Below are positions 19,261-27,674 of a stretch of DNA of 64,000 nt, piece by piece. Numbering within the stretch: position 1 is the stretch's first letter; the number at the start of each line of letters is the position of its first letter. The stretch covers positions 372,001 to 436,000 of the forward strand of contig NZ_JWLK01000001.1 in the NCBI RefSeq assembly GCF_000814005.1. Direction: 5' to 3'. The stretch comes from Ruegeria sp. ANG-S4. Lineage in GTDB: Bacteria > Pseudomonadota > Alphaproteobacteria > Rhodobacterales > Rhodobacteraceae. Under the pieces are notes generated by a model. It was not told the origin of the DNA, made no database searches, and saw nothing but the letters and a program-made list of their open reading frames with translations. The translations under genes were made by a program, and so were the position numbers.

Positions 19261-19758
19261 ATGCCAAGCAATTCGCAACGCATATTCGCCGTATTCGTCA
19301 CCGCCGGACTGTTTGTCGGGGGCGCATGGGTCGCATCAGGTTTCGGTGCGGACGGCGATCCGGCCGCGGTTGCGACCGCCGAGGCGGCGCAACATGATGG
19401 GTTGGTCGTCAACCTGCACGGAGCACACAATGCAAAAGGAAACCTGATTGTAATGGTCTTTGACCAGCAAGCCGCATTTGACGCGATGGATTACACAAAA
19501 GCAGCCGGATACCTCGAAGCGCCCTCGACACAGGCGTCGCAGCGGTTCGATTTCGCGGACTTGAAGGGAAGCTCCTATGCCGTTGTCGCCTTTCACGACG
19601 AAAATGGGGACTATGATCTGAACCTGGATGCAACCTACACCCCGACCGAAGGATACGCGGTATCGGGTATGAATGACCTGGAAGGCTATCCCGTCTTCGA
19701 ATACTCGTTGATCGATACTGAAAAACCAACGGATATGACGCTGTTCTATTGGCCCTGA
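19261..19758 (+). CDS. DUF2141 domain-containing secreted protein
   Basis: A 165-residue protein. A hydrophobic N-terminus (AVFVTAGLFVGGAWVASGFG, about residues 10-29) could be a signal sequence or anchor. The rest is a DUF2141 domain, a small beta-sandwich of unknown function. Typical blocks are VVNLHGAHNAKGNLIVMVFD, FADLKGSSYAVVAFHDENGDYDL with its Asp/Asn loop, and PTEGYAVSGMN. DUF2141 genes are often found beside desaturase/hydroxylase genes in alphaproteobacteria, matching the pairing here. AGGAAGGAG precedes the ATG. Confidence 0.82.
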   Translation: MPSNSQRIFAVFVTAGLFVGGAWVASGFGADGDPAAVATAEAAQHDGLVVNLHGAHNAKGNLIVMVFDQQAAFDAMDYTKAAGYLEAPSTQASQRFDFADLKGSSYAVVAFHDENGDYDLNLDATYTPTEGYAVSGMNDLEGYPVFEYSLIDTEKPTDMTLFYWP

Positions 19759-19767
19759 AATTGGTCT

Positions 19768-19794
19768 GACGGCGATCGGAGAAGGATCGCCGTC
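19768..19794. terminator. Hairpin between convergent DUF2141 and leuA genes
   Basis: GACGGCGATC and GATCGCCGTC form a perfect 10-bp stem with a 7-base loop in the 43-base gap between two convergent genes. The flanks (GCTTTGG on the plus side, ATTT on the minus side) are weak T-tracts, so a bidirectional terminator is likely but not classical. Confidence 0.6.
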
Positions 19795-19801
19795 GCTTTG
19801 G

Positions 19802-21376
19802 TCACGACAGGTCTTTGTAAGAAATCTCACGCGTGTCGGCCCCGGGACCGGCCTTGGCCCGGCGTACGATCAGACGGTTCAGCGCATGGATATACGCCTT
19901 GGCAGAGGCCACGACTGTGTCGGTATTCGCCGACTGTCCTGTTGCGATCATGCCGTCCTCTTCCAGCCGGACAGAAACCGTGGCCTGCGCGTCTGTTCCT
20001 TCGGTGACCGCATGCACCTGATAGAGTTGCAGATGAGCCGTATTCGGATGCACCGCCCGAATGGCGCGGAAGGCGGCATCGACAGGTCCATCACCGGTTT
20101 CGGTCGCGATGATCTCTTCACCGTCTACATCCATTTCGATGGTGGCTTCGGCCTTGCCGACCGTGCCGCAAGTGACTTTCATCGACACCAGTTGCAGGTG
20201 ATCATTACCGTCATCATCGTCCAGGGTCATCAGGGCAATGATGTCGTCGTCGAACACTTCTTTCTTTCGGTCTGCAAGTTCCTTGAACCGCACGAAGATG
20301 TCTTTGAGTTGGTTGTCGCCAACTTCATAGCCCAGCGTGTTCAGCTTGTCGCGCAGCGCTGCGCGGCCCGAGTGTTTGCCCAAAGGCAGTGAGGTGCCAG
20401 ACAGGCCGATATCCTCGGGGCGCATGATTTCGAAGTTTTCGCGGTTCTTGAGCATCCCGTCCTGATGGATGCCGCTTTCGTGGGCAAAAGCGTTCTTGCC
20501 GACGATGGCCTTGTTGAACTGCACATTGAAGCCCGAGACAGTCGCGACACGGCGCGAGATATGCATGATCTTGGTCGTGTCGACGCCGGTGTTCCACGGC
20601 ATGATGTCGTTGCGTGTCCGCAGCGCCATTACGACCTCTTCCAGCGCGGTGTTGCCTGCACGTTCGCCCAGACCGTTGATGGTGCATTCGATCTGACGGG
20701 CACCGCCTGCCACCGCGGCCAGCGAGTTGGCCGTCGCCATGCCGAGGTCGTTGTGGCAATGGGTTGCAAAGATAACCTCGTCCGCGCCCGGGACCGTTTC
20801 GATCAGACGTTTGATCAGGTCGGCGCTTTCGACCGGCGCAGTATAGCCCACCGTATCGGGAATGTTGATCGTCGTTGCACCGGCCTTGATCGCGATCTCG
20901 ATCACGCGGCAGAGATAGTCCCACTCGGTCCGGGTTGCATCCATCGGCGACCACTGAACGTTCTCGCACAGATTGCGCGCGTGGCTGACCGTTTCATGGA
21001 TCTTTTCGGCCATTTCGTCCTGCGTGAGGTTGGGAATGGCACGGTGCAGCGGGGAGGTCCCGATAAAGGTGTGGATACGGTTCTTGCCGGCGTGTTTCAC
21101 CGCCTCCCAACAACGGTCGATATCTGCGAAATTGGCGCGGGCCAGACCGCAGATGCGGCTGTTCCTGGATCTTTCGGCAATCTCGGAAACTGCCTTGAAG
21201 TCTCCTTCGGACGCAATTGGGAACCCGGCTTCAATGATGTCGACGCCCATATCGTCAAGCAGCTCGGCAATCTCGAGTTTTTCGTCGTGCGTCATGGTTG
21301 CGCCCGGGCTCTGCTCGCCGTCGCGCAGGGTTGTGTCAAAGATCAAGACGCGGTCTTGGTCGGTCACGTTGGTCAT
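19802..21376 (-). CDS. leuA: 2-isopropylmalate synthase
   Basis: A 524-residue enzyme that condenses acetyl-CoA with 2-oxoisovalerate, the first committed step of leucine biosynthesis. The TIM-barrel catalytic domain begins with FDTTLRDGEQSPGATM (about 14-29). The metal-binding HxH is in FATHCHNDLGMATANS near 205, and NGLGERAGNTALEEV follows. The C-terminal ~130 residues form the LeuA dimer domain that binds leucine for feedback inhibition (ATVSVRLEEDGM region). A leader peptide rich in terminal Leu/Ile codons lies upstream, so regulation by leucyl-tRNA supply is likely in addition to allostery. Confidence 0.97.
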   Translation of the reverse strand: MTNVTDQDRVLIFDTTLRDGEQSPGATMTHDEKLEIAELLDDMGVDIIEAGFPIASEGDFKAVSEIAERSRNSRICGLARANFADIDRCWEAVKHAGKNRIHTFIGTSPLHRAIPNLTQDEMAEKIHETVSHARNLCENVQWSPMDATRTEWDYLCRVIEIAIKAGATTINIPDTVGYTAPVESADLIKRLIETVPGADEVIFATHCHNDLGMATANSLAAVAGGARQIECTINGLGERAGNTALEEVVMALRTRNDIMPWNTGVDTTKIMHISRRVATVSGFNVQFNKAIVGKNAFAHESGIHQDGMLKNRENFEIMRPEDIGLSGTSLPLGKHSGRAALRDKLNTLGYEVGDNQLKDIFVRFKELADRKKEVFDDDIIALMTLDDDDGNDHLQLVSMKVTCGTVGKAEATIEMDVDGEEIIATETGDGPVDAAFRAIRAVHPNTAHLQLYQVHAVTEGTDAQATVSVRLEEDGMIATGQSANTDTVVASAKAYIHALNRLIVRRAKAGPGADTREISYKDLS

Positions 21377-21426
21377 GGGAATCTCTTTCTTCTTCTGTCC
21401 TAAAGCCTATGGCGCGCGGGCGTCCT

Positions 21427-21462
21427 CCTCTGAGCGGGCGCGCCGGATGGCACGCTCAGAGG
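21427..21462 (-). promoter_or_regulatory. Attenuator-like hairpin in the leuA leader
   Basis: Read on the minus strand, CCTCTGAGCG (21462-21453) and CGCTCAGAGG (21436-21427) pair perfectly over 10 bp with a 16-base loop. The 5' arm contains the last codon and TGA stop of the leader peptide, so a ribosome there would decide whether the hairpin forms. No U-tract follows, so it may act on translation or with Rho rather than as an intrinsic terminator. A competing GGCGCG/CGCGCC pairing between its loop and downstream sequence is possible. Confidence 0.6.
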
Positions 21463-21542
21463 CGGATTAGGATCAGTAGGCCACGCAGTGACGCACCGCG
21501 AAGGGCGGTGTCGGCAACAAGGATATCTGCGCGGTTGATCAT
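21456..21542 (-). CDS. leuL: leu operon leader peptide
   Basis: A 28-codon frame starting ATG ATC AAC CGC, ending ...GGC CTA CTG ATC CTA ATC CGC CTC TGA. The last seven residues, LLILIRL, contain four Leu and two Ile, and two of the Leu codons are CTA, which is rare in this high-GC genome. It lies 80 bases before leuA on the same strand and its stop codon is inside a perfect hairpin. These are the hallmarks of a transcription-attenuation leader sensing charged tRNA-Leu. The ATG is only 8 bases after a TATAAC box, so the mRNA is probably leaderless here. It is too short to be seen by gene finders. Confidence 0.72.
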   Translation of the reverse strand: MINRADILVADTALRGASLRGLLILIRL

Positions 21543-21550
21543 AAAGCTAG

Positions 21551-21556
21551 GTTATA
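21551..21556 (-). promoter_or_regulatory. Probable -10 box for the leuL-leuA transcript
   Basis: TATAAC on the minus strand, 8 bases before the leader-peptide ATG, agrees in 5 of 6 positions with TATAAT. The -35 region about 17 bases further up is T-rich but a poor match to TTGACA. If used, transcription would start within a base or two of the ATG. Confidence 0.45.
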
Positions 21557-21653
21557 CAGGTCGCGTTAGGAATGAAAAGCAGGAAATTCAGCTGTCTGAA
21601 GGTTCGCGTACAGCACAGTTGATTGGTCAGAGAATTCCGCTAAGTGCCAATTC

Positions 21654-22319
21654 ATGAAATCAGCTTTGATCCTTGGCGCAACGGGCGGTATCGGCGCTGC
21701 AATCCACTCTCAACTGGCCGAGAGCGGCGTTCATGTGACCGGCCTATCGCGATCGGCGAACGGGTTGGATTTGATGAACCCGGAAGCTGCCGAGAAAACC
21801 TTGGCTGCGGTCGAAGGCCGCTTTGACCTAGTGCTTGTCACCACAGGTGCGCTCGAGATTGACGGGGCCGCGCCGGAAAAGACCCTGCGTGCACTGTCGG
21901 CCGAAGCGATGATGGACCAATTCGCGTTGAACGCCGTCGGCCCGGCCTTGGCATTGAAACAGGCCGTTCGGTGGCTGCCACGCGACCGGCGTGCCGTTTT
22001 TGGCGTGTTGTCTGCGCGGGTTGGGTCAATTGGCGACAATAGGTTGGGCGGTTGGGTCAGCTATCGCGCGGCCAAGGCGGCGGTCAATCAGATCGTTCAC
22101 ACCGCAGCAATTGAATTGGCGCGAACGCATAAGCAGGCAGTTTGCGTCGCGTTACACCCCGGTACGGTCAAAACTGCCTTTACGGAAAAGTACCTCGGAC
22201 GCCATCCGTCCGTTGCACCGGCGCAAGCCGCACAAAACCTTTTGTCGGTGATTGAAGGTCTCAACCCCGATGATACAGGCGGTTTTTTCGATTGGGCGGG
22301 AAAACCAATACCCTGGTAG
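21654..22319 (+). CDS. Short-chain dehydrogenase/reductase family protein
   Basis: A 221-residue SDR. The cofactor-binding Gly motif is ALILGATGGIGAAIHSQL (about 4-20). The catalytic Tyr-xxx-Lys is in VSYRAAKAAVNQI (about 139-151), and a conserved Ser lies before it in GVLSARVGS. It is short for an SDR and resembles the C-factor/CsgA-like subgroup by its compact N-terminus and the VALHPGTVKTAFTEKY ending block. Substrate unknown. It is divergent from leuA and ends 5 bases before the convergent MORN gene. Confidence 0.85.
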   Translation: MKSALILGATGGIGAAIHSQLAESGVHVTGLSRSANGLDLMNPEAAEKTLAAVEGRFDLVLVTTGALEIDGAAPEKTLRALSAEAMMDQFALNAVGPALALKQAVRWLPRDRRAVFGVLSARVGSIGDNRLGGWVSYRAAKAAVNQIVHTAAIELARTHKQAVCVALHPGTVKTAFTEKYLGRHPSVAPAQAAQNLLSVIEGLNPDDTGGFFDWAGKPIPW

Positions 22320-22324
22320 GACAG

Positions 22325-23785
22325 TCAGCCGTCTGACGAGGGCGCGACCGTCTCGTCGCTGGCCTGCGGGTCTTGGGGCGCAGCACGGTTTGCTTCTGGC
22401 AATACGCCATTCTCCCAAACGCCGGTTTCTTCCTGGCCATTTGCGTATCGCATTGTTCCGTCGCCGTGGCGTTTGTTGTCCAGAAAGTTGCCTTCGTAGA
22501 CGTCGCCGGTTGCATAGGTCGCGACACCGGTACCGCTCATCTTTCCCTCAATCCAACTGCCGGAATATGTGAATCCGCTGGGCGTCTTGATCGTGCCTTG
22601 TCCGTGTCGCTGACCGTCTTCGAACCCACCTTCATAGACCGTGCCGTCCGAGAAACTGGCTGTTCCGGTACCGCGTCGGACGCCTTCGACCCAGTCGCCG
22701 TCATACCGGTAGCCATTTGCCAGTGTCAGCACCCCAGTGCCGTGGCTCACGCCGTTTTTGAACTGCCCGGAATAGACGACGCCACTTGGATAGGTTGCGG
22801 TGCCTCTGCCTTCGAACACACCGGCAATCCAGTCACCGTCGTAAACCGTTCCATCCGGGGCGGTTTGAATGCCTTTGCCGTGCGGCAGGTCGGCGCTGAA
22901 ATCGCCGACATAGGTTGTGCCGTCCGGGTATGTTAGCTCGCCAAGTCCCTCGATCTGACCGTCTGCCCATTCGCCGGTGTAATCGAAGCCGTCAGCACCC
23001 AGATAACGCCCCTTGCCGTGACGGCGATCATTCAGGAAATCGCCTTCATATGCCGTTCCGTTGGCATAGGTCGCCTTGCCCTTTCCGTGGCGGCGCGCGT
23101 TAAGCAACTCGCCTTCGTACACGTCGCCGTTGGCTTGCGTCAGACGGCCGGTGCCGGTGATCTGACCTTCGGTCCACGTCCCGTCGTAGATCATGCCGTT
23201 GGCCATGGTCAGAACGCCCTGACCGTGGCGCTGCCCGGCGTTGACATCGCCTTCATAAACATCGCCGGTCGGGTAGGTGATGACACCCTTTCCCTGTTTG
23301 ATGCCATCGACCCAGTCGCCATCGTAGGAATAGCCGTCCGAAGACGAAATCACACCTTTTCCGTGGCGAAGGTTGTTGCGAAACCCGCCTTCATAGCGCA
23401 ATCCGCTCACGTATTCGGCAACCCCGGTTCCATTGATCGTGCCGGCCGACCACTCGCCTTCATAGCTGCTGCCGTCGCCATAAATGATCTTGCCGGTCCC
23501 GTCCGGCTGGCCTTGTGAAAAACTGCCCTCATAGATCGCGCCATTGGCATAGCGCGCGGTGCCTTGCCCCTGAATTTCCCCTTCAAACCACTCGCCGGTG
23601 TACTCGAACCCGTCAGGCAGACGGTAGGTGCCGGTGCCATGTCGAAGGCCACCCTGAAAGGTGCCTTCGTAAACTCCGCCAACATCGTCGTCAGCGGTGA
23701 CGATCTGGCCGTCTTCTTGCGCCGTCGCCGACAGCGCGGTCAGGGCGAGCGTTGCAATGGCAAGGGAAGTGCGGATCACGGTCAT
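22325..23785 (-). CDS. Secreted MORN-repeat protein
   Basis: A 486-residue protein with a signal peptide (MTVIRTSLAIATLALTALSATAQ). It is followed by nearly uninterrupted MORN repeats of 23 residues, about 18-19 copies from residue ~35 to ~460, each of the form YxGxxxxGxxHGxGxxxxxxG. The last ~25 residues are acidic and Pro-rich. MORN arrays form elongated beta-sheet spirals that bind lipids or proteins. In bacteria most have no assigned role. Periplasmic or surface location is inferred from the signal peptide. The high internal repetition makes it prone to copy-number change between strains. Confidence 0.88.
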   Translation of the reverse strand: MTVIRTSLAIATLALTALSATAQEDGQIVTADDDVGGVYEGTFQGGLRHGTGTYRLPDGFEYTGEWFEGEIQGQGTARYANGAIYEGSFSQGQPDGTGKIIYGDGSSYEGEWSAGTINGTGVAEYVSGLRYEGGFRNNLRHGKGVISSSDGYSYDGDWVDGIKQGKGVITYPTGDVYEGDVNAGQRHGQGVLTMANGMIYDGTWTEGQITGTGRLTQANGDVYEGELLNARRHGKGKATYANGTAYEGDFLNDRRHGKGRYLGADGFDYTGEWADGQIEGLGELTYPDGTTYVGDFSADLPHGKGIQTAPDGTVYDGDWIAGVFEGRGTATYPSGVVYSGQFKNGVSHGTGVLTLANGYRYDGDWVEGVRRGTGTASFSDGTVYEGGFEDGQRHGQGTIKTPSGFTYSGSWIEGKMSGTGVATYATGDVYEGNFLDNKRHGDGTMRYANGQEETGVWENGVLPEANRAAPQDPQASDETVAPSSDG

Positions 23786-23941
23786 GGTTTTACCTGCCTG
23801 TTAACTGCGCGGCATTTGTTCATGTTGGCGCAAAACTAGGATACCGCACGGGGCAGGGCAACGGCTTTTGCCGCATTGGCCTTTTACTTGCGGCATGATC
23901 TGTTAAACGCGTTTTGAAACAGACGAAGGCAGGGGGCAAGA

Positions 23942-25600
23942 ATGGCCGACCGTTTCCGCATCACGCTGGCACAACTGAACCCCACCGTCGGGGATATCGC
24001 CGGAAACGCTGCCAAAGCGGCCACAGCCTGGCAGCAGGGGCGCGATGCCGGTGCGGATCTGGTGGCGCTGCCCGAAATGTTCATCACCGGATACAATACG
24101 CAGGACCTGGTGATGAAGCCCGTTTTCCATCAGGCGGCGATAGCTGCCGTTCAGGATCTTGCGGCGACATGCGCCGACGGTCCGGCCCTTGCGATTGGGG
24201 GTCCGTGGATTGAGGACGGCAGGCTGTTTAACGCCTATCTGATCCTCAAGGGTGGGCGTATCGCCAGCAAGGTCCTGAAGCACCACCTGCCGAACGAGAC
24301 CGTTTTCGACGAAGTCCGATTGTATGACGCGGGTCCGATGGGCGGTCCGTACGCTGTCGGCAATACGCGCATCGGCAGCCCGATCTGCGAAGATGGCTGG
24401 CATGAAGACGTTGCAGAGACGCTGGAAGAAAGCGGGGCGGAGTTTCTGCTGATACCCAACGGATCGCCCTATTTTCGAAACAAGTACGATATCCGCCTGA
24501 ACCATATGGTTGCGCGTGTGGTCGAAACCGGACTGCCAGTGATTTACCTCAACATGGTCGGCGGGCAAGACGATCAGGTGTTCGATGGCGCGACGTTTGG
24601 CTTGAACCCGGGCGGCGAACTGGCGTTCCGGATGCCCGTCTTTGACGAAGCAATTTGTCATGTCGATCTGGCGCGCGGCGATGCCGGTTGGTCCATCGAA
24701 CCCGCCGAGGTTGTGCCGCAGCCTGACGCTTGGGAACAGGACTATCGCGCAATGGTTCAATCCTTGCGGGACTATATGGCCAAAACGGGGTTCACAAAGG
24801 CGGTTCTGGGTCTGTCGGGCGGCGTGGACTCAGCATTGGTCGCGACAATTGCGGTGGACGCGATCGGGCCCGGCAATGTGCGGTGCGTGATGTTGCCGTC
24901 CGAGTATACCAGCCAGGGTTCTCTGGACGATGCCGAAGCTGTCGCCAAGGCCCTTGGTGTTCACTACGACTTTGTCCCGATCTCGGAAAGCCGCGCGGCG
25001 GTGACTGGCACTCTGTCGCCTTTGTTTGAAGGGCGAGACGAGGACCTGACCGAGGAAAACATCCAGTCACGTTTGCGCGGCGTTTTGCTGATGGCAATCT
25101 CGAACAAATTTGGCGAGATGCTGCTGACCACGGGAAACAAGTCTGAGGTCGCGGTTGGTTACGCCACAATTTATGGCGACATGAACGGTGGCTACAATCC
25201 GATCAAGGACTTGTACAAGACCCGAGTGTTTGAAACCTGTCGCTGGCGAAATGCCAACCACCGCGACTGGATGCAGGGCCAGGCGGGCGAAGTCATTCGG
25301 TCTTCGGTAATCGAAAAAGCCCCGAGCGCGGAACTGCGGGCGGATCAAAAAGACAGCGACAGTTTGCCTGATTACCCGGTTCTCGATGCCATTCTGGAAA
25401 TCTTGGTTGATCGCGACGGTTCCGTTGCCGATTGCGTGGCCGCCGGATTTGCGGAAGCGGATGCAAAGCGGGTCGAACATCTGATCTACATCAGCGAATA
25501 CAAGCGGTTTCAATCCGCGCCCGGAACCCGTTTGACCCCACACGCATTTTGGCTGGACCGTCGGTACCCAATCGTGAATCGCTGGCGCGATCGGGGATGA
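23942..25600 (+). CDS. nadE: Glutamine-dependent NAD+ synthetase
   Basis: A 552-residue two-domain enzyme making NAD+ from deamido-NAD+, ATP and glutamine. The N-terminal nitrilase-like glutaminase (about 1-255) carries the Glu-Lys-Cys triad in ALPEMFITGY (~45), LKHHLPNETVFDE (~115) and SPICEDGWHEDV (Cys ~149). The synthetase domain has the PP-loop GLSGGVDSALVATIA near 293. TTGNKSEVAVGYATIYGDMNGGYNPIKDLYKT follows. The ammonia made in the first domain is channelled to the second. The first ATG after AGGGGGCAAGA is taken as start. Confidence 0.96.
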   Translation: MADRFRITLAQLNPTVGDIAGNAAKAATAWQQGRDAGADLVALPEMFITGYNTQDLVMKPVFHQAAIAAVQDLAATCADGPALAIGGPWIEDGRLFNAYLILKGGRIASKVLKHHLPNETVFDEVRLYDAGPMGGPYAVGNTRIGSPICEDGWHEDVAETLEESGAEFLLIPNGSPYFRNKYDIRLNHMVARVVETGLPVIYLNMVGGQDDQVFDGATFGLNPGGELAFRMPVFDEAICHVDLARGDAGWSIEPAEVVPQPDAWEQDYRAMVQSLRDYMAKTGFTKAVLGLSGGVDSALVATIAVDAIGPGNVRCVMLPSEYTSQGSLDDAEAVAKALGVHYDFVPISESRAAVTGTLSPLFEGRDEDLTEENIQSRLRGVLLMAISNKFGEMLLTTGNKSEVAVGYATIYGDMNGGYNPIKDLYKTRVFETCRWRNANHRDWMQGQAGEVIRSSVIEKAPSAELRADQKDSDSLPDYPVLDAILEILVDRDGSVADCVAAGFAEADAKRVEHLIYISEYKRFQSAPGTRLTPHAFWLDRRYPIVNRWRDRG

Positions 25601-25900
25601 CGGTTTTCTGACAGACGTTGCGTTAGGCAGCCCAGTTCCCTTCTGTTGCGAATTCGTAGACAGTAGCCTTTCTTTGTGTGTATTGTCCGCAAAAGTCAGC
25701 TATTCCAATACGTTATCTGAAAACCAATCTTGCGTTTTGGCCTATTTTTTGCCACATTTATGACAGGGGTTTGCCTCTTATGGGGCGAGCGTGACGCAAT
25801 CCGGCGGAGTTTGCTGCCGTTTTAGCCAACGTGCCGGATGTGTGTAACTGGGTATATGCACCAATGTGTGTGGGTGCAGTGATTGGTATTGGTGGTCAAA
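25601..25900. other. Gene-free stretch between nadE and a small hypothetical gene
   Basis: About 300 bases that are more AT-rich than the flanks and hold no open frame with coding character. There are T-tracts (for example CCTATTTTTTGCC near 25740) and a GTGTGT/GGGTGCA-rich segment at 25840-25880. No clear promoter hexamers, hairpins or known RNA elements were recognised. Confidence 0.5.
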
Positions 25901-26182
25901 ATGATTGATAATTATGACAAGCCGCTTCATGCGCCATTGCAGTACAAGACAATGGAGTCTCCGGCGCAGGAACTGGATGAAGTTGCGCTGGACGCAACGA
26001 TTGCCGATTTGATCGGCGATGATACGCCTTCGGAACCGACAGGTGCCGAGCAAACGACGCGGCGACCGGAATTTCCCGATTTGCGCCCGCAAGAGCCGCG
26101 CGCATCGCAGCCAAGCAAACAGGTGGAAGGCGTTGGTTTTGTTCTTCGGCAGAAATGGGCCCAGCTGTCTGGCGCTGCTTAA
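25901..26182 (+). CDS. Small hypothetical protein
   Basis: A 93-residue frame from ATG 25901 (MIDNYDKPLHAPLQYKTMES). It is acidic in the first half and Pro/Arg/Gln-rich in the middle (RRPEFPDLRPQEPRASQPSK), with a short tail KVEGVGFVLRQKWAQLSGA-like. There is no transmembrane segment or known domain. The third-position GC pattern looks coding and a strong hairpin follows it, which is why I list it. No good ribosome site is visible, so the start could also be TTG 25883. It might be a small regulator or an adaptor; I do not recognise it. Confidence 0.5.
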   Translation: MIDNYDKPLHAPLQYKTMESPAQELDEVALDATIADLIGDDTPSEPTGAEQTTRRPEFPDLRPQEPRASQPSKQVEGVGFVLRQKWAQLSGAA

Positions 26183-26238
26183 GTAGCCCTGTTCCTCTCT
26201 TAATTCCGCACTGGCGATTTGCCGTGCGTTGACCGAAT

Positions 26239-26277
26239 GGCCACAGGTCGGGCTAATTCCCCGGCGCTGTGGCCTTT
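26239..26277 (+). terminator. Strong hairpin after the small hypothetical gene
   Basis: GGCCACAGGTCGGG pairs with CCCGGC-G-CTGTGGCC (one bulged G, one G-T pair) around a 7-base loop, followed by TTTG. It is a plausible intrinsic terminator with a short T-run, or a stable RNA structure ahead of the next gene at 26343. Confidence 0.5.
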
Positions 26278-26342
26278 GAGCATTGTCTCGGCCTTTATCC
26301 TGGGGCTCCATACCGATCCAACGCACTCGTACTGAGCGGTAA

Positions 26343-27674
26343 ATGCCGGGTCCCAAGCCAACCCCCGTCGAATCAGATTTGCGCCTGCCCAAACAGGTCG
26401 ACGTGGTCATCATTGGTGGGGGCATCATCGGGTCCAGCACAGCGCTTGAGCTGGCCGAGCGTGGCGTTTCGGTCCTTTTATGCGAAAAGGGCCAGATTGC
26501 CGGTGAACAAAGCTCCAGAAATTGGGGTTGGGTCCGGCTGGGCTTGCGTGATCCGCGCGAAATTCCCCTGATGCAAGTTGCCCAACACGCGTGGCAGGGG
26601 ATGGATGAACGCGTCGGGCGCAATACGGGCTACGCGCGTTCTGGTATTCTTTTTGGTGCGTCAGATGCCAGATCGAGTCGAAATTATGAGCGTTGGTTGC
26701 ACAACGTTGACGGGTTGCAGACTGGTGCAAGTCTCGTGTCGGGTAGGGAATTGAACCAATTGCTGCCCGGGCATGCCAACGCGTTTGACTGCGCCCTTTA
26801 CATGCCGCAGGACGGCAGGGCTGAACCGCAATGGGCCGCCCCTGCGATGGCCGAGGCAGCCCGCGATCGGGGCGCAGTGATCATGACCAATTGCGCGGTA
26901 CGCAGCATCGATGCGCAAGCGGGCCAAGTGTCCGGCGTTTTTACCGAGCGGGGCCGCGTCGCGTGTGCGCAGGTTGTGCTGGCGGGCGGCGCGTGGTCGC
27001 GATTGTTTGCAGGCAACCTGGGAATCGACCTGCCGCAGCTCAAAGTCCTGAACACCGTGATGCGCACATCTCCGGTTGAAAGCGGTCCGGAAATCGCTTT
27101 GTGGTCTGACGATTTTGCCATTCGCAGGCGCGCGGATGGAGGTTTTTCCATCGCCTCAGGCTATGAGAATACCGTTGACATCGTGCCGGATTGCGTTCGG
27201 CTGGCCCGACGGTTTTTGCCCGCATTCAGGCAGGAATGGCGGTCATTGAGGTTCCGTTTTTCGCGTCGCTGGACGATCGAGGCAAATCACGTTCGCACCT
27301 GGATGCCGACAGATGTGACCCCGTTCGAGCATTGCCGGATTCTGGACCCCGAGCCGTCCAAAAAGGCGCTGAAAAACGCTTGGTCAACTGCACGAAAAGG
27401 GTTTCCAATATTCGAGAGTTCGGAAATCGTTCAGAGTTGGGCGGGGTTCATCGACGTGACCCCGGACGCGGTTCCGGTCGTATCAGAGGTGGATCAGATG
27501 CCCGGCCTTTACATTGCCACCGGGTTTTCCGGCCACGGTTTCGGGATCGGGCCGGGTGCAGGGCGGTTGATGGCCGATTTGGTTACACAAACCGATCCTT
27601 GTGTCGATCCGGCCGCCTTTCGCCTGTCTCGTTTCCGGGACGGTTCAGAAGTGCGGCCGGATCCGGGATATTAA
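26343..27674 (+). CDS. FAD-dependent oxidoreductase, DadA/glycine oxidase-like
   Basis: A 443-residue flavoenzyme of the DAO family. The dinucleotide motif VVIIGGGIIGSSTALELAERG lies at about residues 20-40, followed by EKGQIAGEQSSRNWGWVR, where this group contacts FAD. A second FAD region near the C-terminus is GLYIATGFSGHGFGIGPGAGRLMADL. Members oxidise amines or D-amino/imino acids; substrate unknown. The start ATG lies in a poorly marked region with no strong ribosome site. Its stop overlaps by 4 bases with the convergent MBL gene. Confidence 0.86.
   Translation: MPGPKPTPVESDLRLPKQVDVVIIGGGIIGSSTALELAERGVSVLLCEKGQIAGEQSSRNWGWVRLGLRDPREIPLMQVAQHAWQGMDERVGRNTGYARSGILFGASDARSSRNYERWLHNVDGLQTGASLVSGRELNQLLPGHANAFDCALYMPQDGRAEPQWAAPAMAEAARDRGAVIMTNCAVRSIDAQAGQVSGVFTERGRVACAQVVLAGGAWSRLFAGNLGIDLPQLKVLNTVMRTSPVESGPEIALWSDDFAIRRRADGGFSIASGYENTVDIVPDCVRLARRFLPAFRQEWRSLRFRFSRRWTIEANHVRTWMPTDVTPFEHCRILDPEPSKKALKNAWSTARKGFPIFESSEIVQSWAGFIDVTPDAVPVVSEVDQMPGLYIATGFSGHGFGIGPGAGRLMADLVTQTDPCVDPAAFRLSRFRDGSEVRPDPGY

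Noticed and set aside
25778..26623. 281-codon minus-strand frame over the small hypothetical gene and the FAD gene start
   Set aside because: It runs through the start of the FAD oxidoreductase domain antisense, with no motif or ribosome site.
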